DNA of 64,000 nucleotides, taken from the NCBI GenBank assembly GCA_015680685.1, contig MNCI01014464.1, forward strand, positions 47,426-111,425, read 5' to 3'. The translations under genes and the position numbers were made by a program. Numbering within the stretch: the stretch's first letter is position 1; every line of letters begins with the position of its first letter. Below, piece by piece: positions 1 through 10,000 of this stretch. The notes beneath the pieces are model-generated. The model worked only from the letters and a program-made list of their open reading frames with translations. It ran no database searches and was not told where the DNA came from. This DNA comes from Gnetum montanum. Lineage: Eukaryota; Streptophyta; Gnetopsida; Gnetales; Gnetaceae.

Positions 1-271
1 TTAAAGATCAATTGGCAAAAAAGCCACTTAATGGTCTAAGATGACATAGTTCTAGGACATAAAGTATTTTACAAGGAAATCAAGGTAGATCCAAATAAGA
101 TTAGATTCATCCAAAACATTGCCCAAAGACGACAAATAATTAAATATGTTCAATCATTCCTTCTTCATACAAGGTACTACAAAAGATTTATTAAAAAATT
201 TTGAAGATTGTAAAACCATTTGTTGAACCAATGAAGAAAGATGCATCATTCTAGTGGTTAGAATAATGTAA
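1..271 (+). pseudogene. E2 Athila-like pol, reverse transcriptase fragment (5' of the E1 insertion)
   Basis: The + strand reads as the end of a Ty3/gypsy reverse transcriptase: a segment like 'VLGHKVFYKEIKVDPNKI' followed by 'SFLLHTRYYKRFIKKF', which matches the thumb/connection region of Athila-type RT. Several in-frame stops are present. The coding sense continues at 13531 on the other side of the 13-kb element E1, so this is the left half of a gene split by a nested insertion. The 5' LTR, gag and the catalytic part of RT of this host element lie beyond the left edge. It is AT-rich and much more decayed than E1, so it is the older of the two. Confidence 0.75.
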
Positions 272-276
272 GAAGG
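272..276. repeat. Target-site duplication of E1, left copy (GAAGG)
   Basis: GAAGG directly precedes the E1 LTR start (TGATGAGC). The same five bases follow the other LTR at 13526-13530. Joining the flanks across the two copies restores a continuous RT/RNase H sense on the + strand, which supports a true insertion event. Confidence 0.9.
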
Positions 277-1189
277 TGATGAGCGGCTAGGTACCCCTGC
301 AACCAACCATATGAATCACTGGCGTTAACACACGACTTGGTCGAATTTCGTAGACTATAAGCACTTAACATACACCAAACTCTAACCAGCAAAACCTTGG
401 GTTAGAACGGTCATTGTCTTTCTAATCTCACTTGTGATGTTCTATTTACGATGGTTAAGTGAAATTAAGGCTAATGATTTTTATAGCTTTTTACTTATCT
501 TTTGGTGGCTAATTAAGGTATGAAAAGTAAGGAATAAACTATTATCTAATCTCTAATTATCCTAGCTTGTATTCTAACTATTCCTAGCACAAGTATCTAA
601 TCCCATCTTCTGAGCACGTTCTGAGCATCTCCTAACACTTCTGGTTACCATACGTTAAGCATCACTGGGTTTACCAAGTGTTTGATTTACATTCGAGATG
701 GTTGTACTTATGGTCTTTACGAACTACGAATGAGCGATAGCGATTGAAATAATAATAACAAAAACTTAAGTAATTATCAAAGCAACCAACAAAGCATAAA
801 CATATTAAACTACTGAATGCATAAAATGGCTACGTCCAAATGCTTCAAGGAATGCTTGAAGAGTTCATCTTTATTGCCGCCATGCTAGTGGGCTCACATG
901 CATCAACGCTCGAATAAAGAGCCGATCACTTTTCTTACACCTGCTGTAGGCACTTGGAAAATATTCTATCTCCTGCGGAAACAAACTACAAGAGCTTCGC
1001 TACAACTGACTAAAAGATTCCTAAATGAGGCGGAAGGCCCTCTTATTTATAGGTTGAAATAGGCTCTGCGTAAATGAGGCCACGTTGATGCATGGAAGGC
1101 TACGTCGACAGGGCCGCATCGACGCGACCACGTATACGCGGCCCCGTATACGTGGCCTAGTCAACGCATCGACTAATGACACTTCATCA
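277..1189 (-). repeat. E1 3' LTR
   Basis: A 913-bp direct repeat of 12612-13525. It begins TGATGAGC and ends CTTCATCA on the + strand. Read on the - strand it starts TGATGAAG immediately after the polypurine tract. It contains a TATA box (about 1043-1052; CTATAAATAA on the - strand). Upstream of this, towards the LTR start, is a cluster of palindromic GTATACG and GTCGAC/GTCGAT motifs (1084-1175). Confidence 0.92.
1043..1175 (-). promoter_or_regulatory. E1 LTR promoter: TATA box plus GTATACG/GTCGAC palindrome cluster
   Basis: On the - strand a CTATAAATAA box sits at about 1052-1043. In the 90 bases upstream (1084-1175) are two CGTATACG palindromes (about 1131-1138 and 1145-1152) and several TCGAC/TCGAT units around 'GGGCCGCAT'. 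The other LTR carries the same block at about 13380-13510 with C-to-T type changes. Being in U3 just upstream of TATA, these are candidate enhancer or factor-binding sites. This is inference; only the sequence pattern is seen. Confidence 0.6.
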
Positions 1190-1203
1190 TACCCCCACGA
1201 CTG
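1190..1203 (-). other. E1 polypurine tract
   Basis: On the - strand the bases just before the LTR read 'CAGTCGTGGGGGTA'. This G-rich tract adjoins the first LTR base and is shared with E3 (41662-41675). In E2 it is degraded. It is the expected plus-strand priming site. Confidence 0.85.
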
Positions 1204-1428
1204 AGTAAAAACTCATCCTCGAGTTACTCTACAAATTGGAAGGTATGGATTCTTATTTACAATGCACATGACCAAACACACACATGACACAACATTAATT
1301 TGACCAAGTTCCCAAGTTATAGAAAAGGAAAAATTACAAAAATGGTGGTGTTCAGAGATAAAATTGAACACCTCGCTGGTCCTGGAGTCTCTACCGTGTA
1401 GAATGGTGCACAAAATTGTTGAAGAAGG

Positions 1429-4280
1429 TCACACCGTCCCTGGGTGTGGTGGTTCCGACAAACCTTCTCTAGCCTTTGGCCCATGCGTTGGTGGCGGCAC
1501 GGATGACAGTTTCCCTGCAGTAGCTGCAACTTCTGGAGGTAGCCGAAAAGCCTCCAAGAGAGCCCTCATCTTTTCTTCTTTCCTTTTGGGGTCATTCACA
1601 ATCTAGGTAGCTTCTCCAATATGTGCTAGAACTGGAACTCCCCAAGGGCATGGCAGCACTAGGAAGAGTTCTTTGAGGTTAACCAACTAGGCTGCGAACT
1701 GCTTTCGTTCAATGTCGAATGCTCGGATTGATGTCTGCAACTGTTGGTTGTCATTCATCCTATGGGCCAAGTTCTCTGCGACTATACGTTGTCCTTCAAA
1801 GCTTGTGCAGAGAACCTTGAGTTTTGTGTTTGTCGTTTCCAGCTTCTACTTCGTTGCTTTGTGCACTTGGAACTCTCCCTCATATAGAGAATATGAAGCG
1901 ACCACTTGCTTTTCCAACTCTAACCATGGTCTCCTGGATGTGAGCATGGCCAATTTTGCATAGTGAAGGTTGGCAAGCTCCATATATTCTATCTCCTCAA
2001 TCTGCAGCTTCTTAAGGTGGATTTCAGCTTTATTGTAGTCATTCAACCCATCAAAGATAGGTTTCCATTCATTGCCTCCTTCTCGGAGCTGTTGGAGCGC
2101 TTGGTTCATTTTGGCTTTTGCGACTTGAATATGCTTTTCATTTACTTCCTTCTGTAATCCCACTTGGTCCCTGTAATAATTTTTGATGTTTTCAAATTTC
2201 AGGGCCTCATTCTTCCAAGCAGTGATTTCAATTGCAAATTTTTGGCGCAACTCCCAAACCTCCTCCATTGAAAGATTTCAATTTTCAGCAGCCAACCTTC
2301 TTACGTCAGCATTCACCCTAGCTAGTTCTTCCTGCTATTGGTGGATAAAATTTTTCATGTGTTCATTTTCTGCACCAACATTGCACAGGCTATGAACCTC
2401 CGCAGTCAATCATATGTTCTCCTAGCAAACCTTCGTCAGTCCTTGTTTAGAGTATCTGCTTAAACGTCTGCCAAGTACTTATCGAAGATCGTCGTCTCTC
2501 GCTCATCCTCAACTATTTGAAGTTTAGTCTCAAGCTGTTGAAAAGGTTCATCTCTTGTGATTTCACAGTTGAGAATGGCTGGATCGGCAAGTTGGTCTCT
2601 TAATTAGGCTACTTCCGTTGCCAAGCATTGATAAGCGTCTTAAGCAGCTTCAAGTTGCCCTTCCAAAATGAGGCTCTTACCCCTTGTCAAGAGCAGCTTC
2701 GACTGGGTTGTAGTAATGTTTTCCAAAAGGTCAACGACATCTGGAAGCGGTTTCCCAATCCCCACCAGTTGGTCCAACAACTCCTCATGTTGGGCTGCAT
2801 CAATCTTACTACGCGAAGTTTCGGCAGATGCTTGTACGTCCTATAGTCCATGAACATCTGATACAAGTGTTGCTGATGCGTTAAGAACCATAGCAATTGT
2901 GTCAGCAACTAGTTCAACCGTAGTCTCCTGTCCTTGGTGCTGCATCACCAGGACTGTTGCCCCTTGACCATCTTCCAAGCATACTGAAAAGGTAGCAGCA
3001 TTCCTAGAGATTTTAGGAAATAGCTGTCGGGTTGATACTGTTATCTCTTGAACATTAGGATCTATCCTTGCTGGTACTTGCTCTTAGGCTACGGAGAACA
3101 TTGGCCCTACTCTTTTAAGCAAGCTAACTAATCGAGCCACTTGCTCCAGGTGGCTTATTGCAGGGCAATAGACCAAAGGGTCTTATCCTCCACTGGTCCA
3201 GCCAGATTACTCTTGCTGGCTCAAGAGCTTTTCCCCGATTTCATGGATGTGTTCTGCAATGGTTTGTGAACCTGGCTATGTTGTTTGTGTAGGTGGTGGA
3301 GGTGGTTGCTGCTCCTCCTCTGTCTGTGTGGTGGTGGGAGTTTTATCCTTCATCATTTCCCACCAAGAGGCAATCGGGGCATGCCAGATTACCTCATTGG
3401 AGTACCGTGCTATCTCTACTCATTTGCATAACTTTCGAATTAGGTAAGGCAAGGGGAGATCTCATCTTCCATGTTCGTTCTCAGAAAACCTCTTTTCAAT
3501 CTCCAAAAATAGCAGCTGTGGAAGACTCATTGGGAATTTCCCACTTAATGCGACACACACATGGGCGGAGAAGGTAGTGATGTTGCTAGGTCTTACCATT
3601 GGGTTCAAGTGGTAAGACGTGATCTTTGAGTACACCCTCTCCGCCATGGTCAAGGAGCCAAATTCTTTGCACTCTACCCCGTAGGACTGTTTGGTCCATT
3701 TCGCCTTTAGCTCTAGATCGGCCTGCTTTGGGATTTCCACCACATCTGCCCCAGTCTCGAGCAACCCCAAAGCCTAAGCTATCGCCTCCGAAGAATAAGA
3801 GACATAAATGTCTTTAATTCTTACTCTAGACCCTAGTTGTCGATTCATCCAAAAGAGATAAGTCTCTCCTAAGTATCATTCACCATTGGTTGTGATCATT
3901 AGCCACATCAGAGAGTGTTGCAGTTGGAGCCTCACTTCTTCTGCCGCGTTCTCGAGGAATGGTCCAAAATTTAGCTCTTGAAGGACCATTCGCTGCATCG
4001 CACGCAGCTTGATAGCATCAACATAGGCTTAGGTCAGGGTGACCTCAAGTTGTGGTGTTATCCTAGGAGTCTCATCCCCTTGCGATTGCTCACCAGGAAT
4101 CTCCTCTTCAAGAATCTGATGGACAGATTCCACGTCAGGTCCTTCGTAGAGAGGGCTAGTTGCATGAGAGCCCTCTGCGTGCTCTAGCGGTTGCACTCTT
4201 CATCCCCTTCCCATGCGTGGGCGCTTGTCCCTTGGTTGTGATGGTCCTTCACCCCTTGGATGCCTCGATTTGGGTGCCAT
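1429..4280 (-). pseudogene. E1 accessory ORF (env position): domain with FPYLIRKLC-like motif plus coiled coil
   Basis: Reading on the - strand from an ATG at 4280, the product would be about 950 residues. It starts with a basic stretch (MAPKSRHPRGEG, then KRPRMGRG). Next comes a globular segment that includes 3462-3770 ('SLTMAERVYSKITSYHLNP', then 'LPLPYLIRKLC'). Then follows a Glu/Lys/Gln-rich heptad-like region (the longest open part is 1846-2268, 'MEEVWELRQKFAIEITAW'), and a Pro-rich tail ending 'EPPHPGTV' before a TGA at 1429. Stops and frame changes break it. I see no signal peptide or membrane segment, so it does not look like an envelope protein despite its place after pol. The middle domain resembles the 'putative plant transposon protein' domain family, from memory. 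Homologous copies are in E2 (17596-20344) and E3 (41851-44579). Bases just before the ATG ('GATTGTAG') look like a splice acceptor. Confidence 0.75.
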
Positions 4281-4642
4281 CTACAATCAAACATAATTTT
4301 TGTTAGACCATGCATAAGTAGCTGAAGATGGTCCTTGTACACCTTCTCAGTTTGACCAAGTTATGTTGTTGGCACCAGCATTCCTTTAAGTCTCCTGGAG
4401 TGTTAATTTATGGGTTAGAGCCAAAAGTTTTGTAATTAACTAGTTAATTTAATTAATTAATTAATTACACATAGGCATCACCCCCCATGACTGAGAGCAT
4501 ACCTCCAGTTGCTTAAAAGGGTAAGGATCAGTTGATGTAGACACGCAATGGAATGTAGGTGCATTGGGAAGGGTTAGGAAAAAAAATGACAAAATCTCCC
4601 CTCAATTTGGATCCCAAATGATGAAAATGTGAAGCACAGTAG

Positions 4643-4731
4643 CCCTATATATAGGGATTAGGCGCTGCGTCGATGGGGCCGCATATACGTGACCGCGTAT
4701 ACGCAAGGGGCTGCGTATACGGGGCCCCGTT
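4643..4731 (-). promoter_or_regulatory. E1 internal promoter-like block upstream of the accessory ORF
   Basis: On the - strand a CCCTATATATAGGG box (about 4656-4643) lies about 370 bp upstream of the accessory ATG. Immediately upstream (4665-4731) are GTATACG-type palindromes (at about 4681, 4694 and 4713) and a 'TCGATGGGGCCGCAT' segment. The latter matches 14 of 15 bases of the E1 LTR U3 ('TCGACGGGGCCGCAT' in the 13.4-kb LTR). Order and spacing (motif cluster, then TATA) match the LTR promoter. Promoter function is inferred. Confidence 0.55.
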
Positions 4732-6270
4732 CACCTGTTGACCAACATTGACCAACCTAGAAAAAGCTCAAAATGATGAATTTGAAATGCCAAATTGGGC
4801 CAGTTGAAGCACGTGAGAGGCCCAGTGATGGTTAAGAATAGGAGGAGGGAAACTAGGGCTCGAAAAAGTGTCAAAATAGGAGAACAGGACTCAAAAAGAA
4901 CTCCGCAGGGAAGAAATCGAACGATGGGACTCGAAAACTAGTCAACCACAAAATCCAAAGGATGGAAGGCTTAACAGGCAGGACCAAGGAGATGCAGGTG
5001 GGTCCTCCCCATAGTAGGTAATAGCTGTAGTAGCCCCTGCATATCCCCAACACTGGGGTCTGTGGGCCCCGGGGCCAAGAAATGGTATTCGCGAGTTAAG
5101 AATCCTACCCAAGAGATCCCGCCATGGCATGGGAAGCCCATGGAAATTAGGACGAACCATCACAACATAAGATAGGCAGTGAGGTGAGTTATGGAGCGAA
5201 TTGGGTGAAGAGAGAGAGAGTGAGAAAGAGAAAATGGAATTTCGATCGTCAGTCACATGAAACCCCATGTGCAGTTGTGGTTAAGTGACACGGTAGAACC
5301 TATCCTAAGGTTAGACTCAAAACCATCCGCATGCAGTGACATCGCAACAACATACGAAGCCCTGACCATCCCCCAAGGAAGTAGGAATGCACCCACAGAG
5401 AACCACCACTCCAAAAAACATGAGAGGAAGGAAGTGAAATGGGACAAAGTTAGAGGGGACCAAGGAAGTCCCATAACTAGTGCTTGTGGCCCGTGAGAGG
5501 CAGTCTAAGGGGTGTGCTTTGAATTCCCACAATGATTTGTTTATTTTTTTTTCTTTTCTAGGGTACCACACCATGCAAAGACCCATGCATGTTTGCATGC
5601 ATTCGACCAAGGGGTGTGCTTTGAATCCTCATGTTTATTTATTTTCTTTTATCTTTTTTCATTTTTTTTTTGAATTTTTTTGTGAGGCCCACACCATGCA
5701 AGGTCGAACTGCCCAGAAGCTTCCTTGGAGAGAAGGACATGGAGTGGTAGGAAATCCGTAAGGACATACCAGCAACCCAGGGGACAGAACAGAGTGTCGA
5801 ATATTTCATTCCCCTTGAAGTCACACCTGATTCAAACCATTGGGTCATCCCGAGTCTGGGAACTACACAATTCACACATTAATTAGAATTTTTTTAAGTG
5901 AAGGGGTTGCATGTTCTCAACAGAAGGAAAACCATGGAGTGGATGAATGGGTGGATGACGTGAACTCACTGTCAATGTTATGAACAGAAAATAGACATAA
6001 AGTCCAAAGACAACCATGCGAGAGCAGGAACCAAACAACTAGGTGGACTAGTGTACATTACCCATCGCAACGAAAACCATCCATGCCAGACATCTGAAGA
6101 CAATAAGACGATGTATTAGCAATTATGCAAAAAATGAAATACACACAAAGAAATGAAAAATAATTAAAGAAAGAAAAAAAATGTACAAAGAATTTGCAAA
6201 CGTATGAACAATGGTGAAAAACAAAAAGGTGTAAAACAAAAAATTGCAAAACAGTGAGGGGTGTAGTGGA
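4732..6270 (-). other. E1 untranslated spacer between pol and the internal promoter
   Basis: No coding sense is visible. It holds an imperfect direct repeat of about 100 bp (5507-5585 and 5609-5705, each with 'aaggggtgtgctttgaat' and 'acaccatgcaa') and a strongly A-rich stretch at 6120-6250. Short matches to the spacers of E3 (45200-46600) and E2 (15400-17000) show it is an inherited part of the element, not a late insertion. Confidence 0.6.
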
Positions 6271-9200
6271 ATGGATCAGCAGGAATGATGGTCTCCCCCA
6301 CGATTGGGTGGAAAGGAGGAGACACAAAAAATGGAGCGAGGTTGTCCTGGTGAGGACGAGGTGGTTGCATTGGTTGAGTGGAGTTCACGGAAAGGTTTCA
6401 GTTGTTGATGATTGACTAACTGCATTTTGGTGGGGTCCTTAGGTTTGTGGATGAGTAAGGCCCTGGATGGGAAGGTTTCAAAGACAATGTAAGGTTCCTC
6501 CCATAGTGTTTGAAACTTGGTCAGTTGAGATACATGTGAGGGGTTCTAATCCAACACCTTGTCTCCACATCTAAATGTGACCTTCCGAATCCTAAGATCA
6601 TGTCATTTTTTGTTATAGGCCTTGTGGATCTCATTGGAAGATAGGGCCACTAATCAGTTCTCATCTAGCACACTTAAATTGATGAGTCGTTCTCGTTGTG
6701 CTAGTGGGAGGTCGAGGCCTAAGTCACTGGCAGTGGATAGTGTACAGAGTTCGGCTTGAATTGGAAGTGTTGGTAACTTTCTGTACACTAACTCATAGGG
6801 AGATTACCCTACAGAAAGTTTTCAAGTGGAGCGATAGGCCCATAGGGCATCGTTAAGTTTAGTACTCCAATCCCTCTTGTATTTGCTGATGGTTCAGGTA
6901 AGGATCTTGGTGATCTCCCTATTGGTGACTTCAGCCTGCCCGTTGGCTTGGTTGATAGGGTGTTGTAAATTTATGGGTGACCCCCATGTTGTACATGAGT
7001 TTCCAAAAAGTGACACCCGTGAAATGAGTCCCATTATCAGAAATGAGTGCACATGGCACTCTAAACATGTTGACAATTTGTTGTTGGACAAATTGTGCGG
7101 TGGTGTTGGAAGAATAGTCGACGATAGCTGGCACTTCTACCCACTTTGTGCAGTAGTCCACTACTACGATGATATATGCCTTTCCATTAGACAAGGGTGT
7201 GATGGGCCCCATGAAGTCGATGCCCCAAATGTCGAAGGGCTCTAGTGGCTGGATCCACTGTTAAGGTCCCTCCAACCGTGCCATCATCCCACCATCCCTC
7301 TGGCATCGTTCATAGGAGTGCGCGAACCATTGTACATCCTTGAAGATGGTGGACCAGTAATACCCTGTAAGTAGGATCTTAATGGCGGTGCAACGTCCAG
7401 CATAGTGACCCCCACAGGGGCCCTCGTGAGCATCTTGGAGGACGCGTAGTGTATTGTCATCAGGGACACACCATTGAACTAGGCCATCTATGCATACCTT
7501 GTAAAGGTGGCCATTGATTTCCATAAAATGCTTGGCCTTATGGAGAAACTGTTGTTTCTGCTGATGGTTCCACTCCTTTGGCAACTCTTGAGTGGTGAGG
7601 TAGGTGAGGATGAGGCTGAACCAAGGGGATTCCTTGGGCACTTGCAGATCAACTGCACCTGTGAAGAGGAGTTCATCTGGAAATTGGTTGGATAAGGGCT
7701 TCTCCTCTTCTACGTTATCCCATCGCAACCAAGACAAGTGGTCAGCAACCATATTCTCGGTCCCCTTCCGATCTACCATGGTGAGATCAAACTCCTGAAG
7801 AATCACCAACCACTAGATGATGCAGTGGCTCATCATTGGTTTGTTCATCAGGAACCAGATAGCACTGTGGTCAGTATGCACAAACACCTCGTATCCGAGC
7901 ACATAGTGCTGGAATTTATCCAAGGCGAACACCACCACCATCAACTTCTTTTCGGTGGTGGTGTAGTTGAGTTGAGCACCCACAATGCTATGGCTTGCAC
8001 AATGGATATTATATGGACATTTTTGATCGTCACATTGTGTAAGCATGGCTCGCAAGGCATAGTTGGATGCATTCGTCATAATGTGAAAGGGTCTGGACCA
8101 ATCAGGTGCCCGTAGAACCAAATTTTCTAGGAGTTTCTTTTTAAGAAATTGGAATGCAGATTTGCATTTCTTGGTCCAGATGAACAAATCATCCTTCTTT
8201 TTAAGTTCTACCAACGGCTTGGCGATCTTTGAGAAGTTTTCAATGAATCGTCGGTAGTAACCAGTGTGGCCAAGGAATGACCGAACATCTTTTACGATGC
8301 TTGGTTAGTTGGTGATTCCTTGGATGACCCTGATCTTTTTAGGATCCATGCTAATCCCTGTCTGTGAGATGCAATGCCCCAACACAATGCCTTCCTGGAC
8401 CATCCAATGGCTTTTCTACCAATTAAGCCACAGATTAGTGTCTACACATCATTTTAGAACCTGCTCAAGATGGTCCAAGGCTTGCTCGAACGTGGCCCCA
8501 TAGTTAGAGAAGTCATCCATGAAGACTTCTACCCCATTGTCAATTTATTACTGGAAGATGCTTAGGACAAGGTGTTGGAACGTAGCAGGCGCATTACATA
8601 GGCCAAAGGGAATCTTCTTGTATGCGAAAGTTCCCCATGGAATTGTGAACATTGTTTTGGCTTGGTCCTCTGGTGCTATTTGGATTTGGTTATAACCACT
8701 ATAACTATCCAAAAAGTTGTAGTAGCAGTGCCTAGCGATGGTGTCCAACACCTGGTCCACAAATGGGAGTGGAAAATGATCCTTGAAGGTAGCCATGTTG
8801 AGCAACCAGAAATCAATACAGACCCTCCATTTTCCACCTTTCTTCGGCACGATAACGAGTGGGCTAACCCATTCGCTATCGGCAATAGAATAGATAAACC
8901 CAGCCTTTAGCAATTGTTCAATTTCATCCTTTACGACCTCCTTCAGTTTGGGATTCAATTGTCTTTGTGGCTATCGTCGTGGTTTCATGGGAGGGTCAAT
9001 ATAGATCTGATGTTGGCATACCCTAGGATCAACTCCAGTTAACTCAAGATATGACCATGCAAATGCAGCAACCCATTTGTTTACTACCTTCAGCAATCTC
9101 TCCTTCTATTCAGGAGCAAGGGTGGCATTGATAATTACTAGCTTTCCATTTTGCAAAAATGCATATTCCAAGTGAGCTAGTAAAGACTTTAGCTCCAAGG

Positions 9201-10000
9201 GCTCTTGTTTGAAGCTCTCAAGGATTTTCAACTTCCCCCAGTCATCTTGGTTATCAACAGTGGAGACCTATTGATGAACCTCTTCCATTTCGTCCATGCT
9301 TTCAACATAGGCTTGCACAATCCCCTCAGACAATTCCATGCACAATGCGCTGCTAGTAGGATCAACTGTCAGCCACTGGGTACCCTCTTGGTTAGTGGCT
9401 GCTGCATATAGACACCGTTGAACAAGTGATTCCTCGGTACACCGACTGCATGCTTGAATGGATATCTGCTTAGTGGACCATAATTTCTACACATAGTTGC
9501 ACCCTGAGTCACTGTACGCGATGCATGGAACTCGCTTCTTCTCGATCTTCCCGAAAGGATTTTCCTTTGAAATTTCTAGAGACAAATCTCAAAGTCCTAG
9601 TCGTGCATCCACTGTGCTTAGCCAGGCTCTTCCCATGATGATTGCAAAGTTCCCCTTGCAGTTCTCCACATGGATGACCAGGGAATCAGTAGGATAGGAC
9701 CACCCACAAACAGTGGTCACTATGTCCTCCACCAATCCCAAAGGAATGATGATGGACTGGTCTACTAACTCAAGCCGAATATTGCTCTTCTTTAGTGAGG
9801 GCAGGTTCCAGTTCTTATACATATCATGAGAGATCAAATTAACCCCCGACCATGAGTCCAGAAGAGCTTTGCATGGCTCATTCCCAGCCACCTAAAGATA
9901 GATGAGGGGGCTTCTCGGATCAGTCAATTTCTGGGGAAGGTGACCTGCCTTGATCTAATCGATCACGGCATGTGTGAGCATGACCGTCTGGACATTGGAG
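6270..10000 (-). pseudogene. E1 pol: protease, reverse transcriptase, RNase H, integrase (Athila-like)
   Basis: Most blocks lie in one - strand frame from about 9891 to 6931, broken by several stops. Protease: 9589-9891, 'ALLDSWSGVNLISHD' with the catalytic DSG altered to DSW. RT: 8216-8958, 'KKGGKWRVCIDFWLLN', 'GYSGYNQI', 'FGLCNAPATFQ' and the FMDD box near 8510-8530. RNase H: 7813-8214, with 'YTTTEKKLMVVVFALDKF'. Linker: 'VADHLSWLRWD' (about 7740). Integrase: HHCC zinc finger around 7300-7420 (HEGPCGGHY...CQRDGG), then a core at 6931-7240 with 'YCTKWVEV' and 'ISDNGTHF'. The integrase C-terminus continues, frame-shifted, to about 6270 ('YNKKHDLRIRKV'-like). As a whole it would copy and integrate the element, but stops make it inactive. 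Confidence 0.88.
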
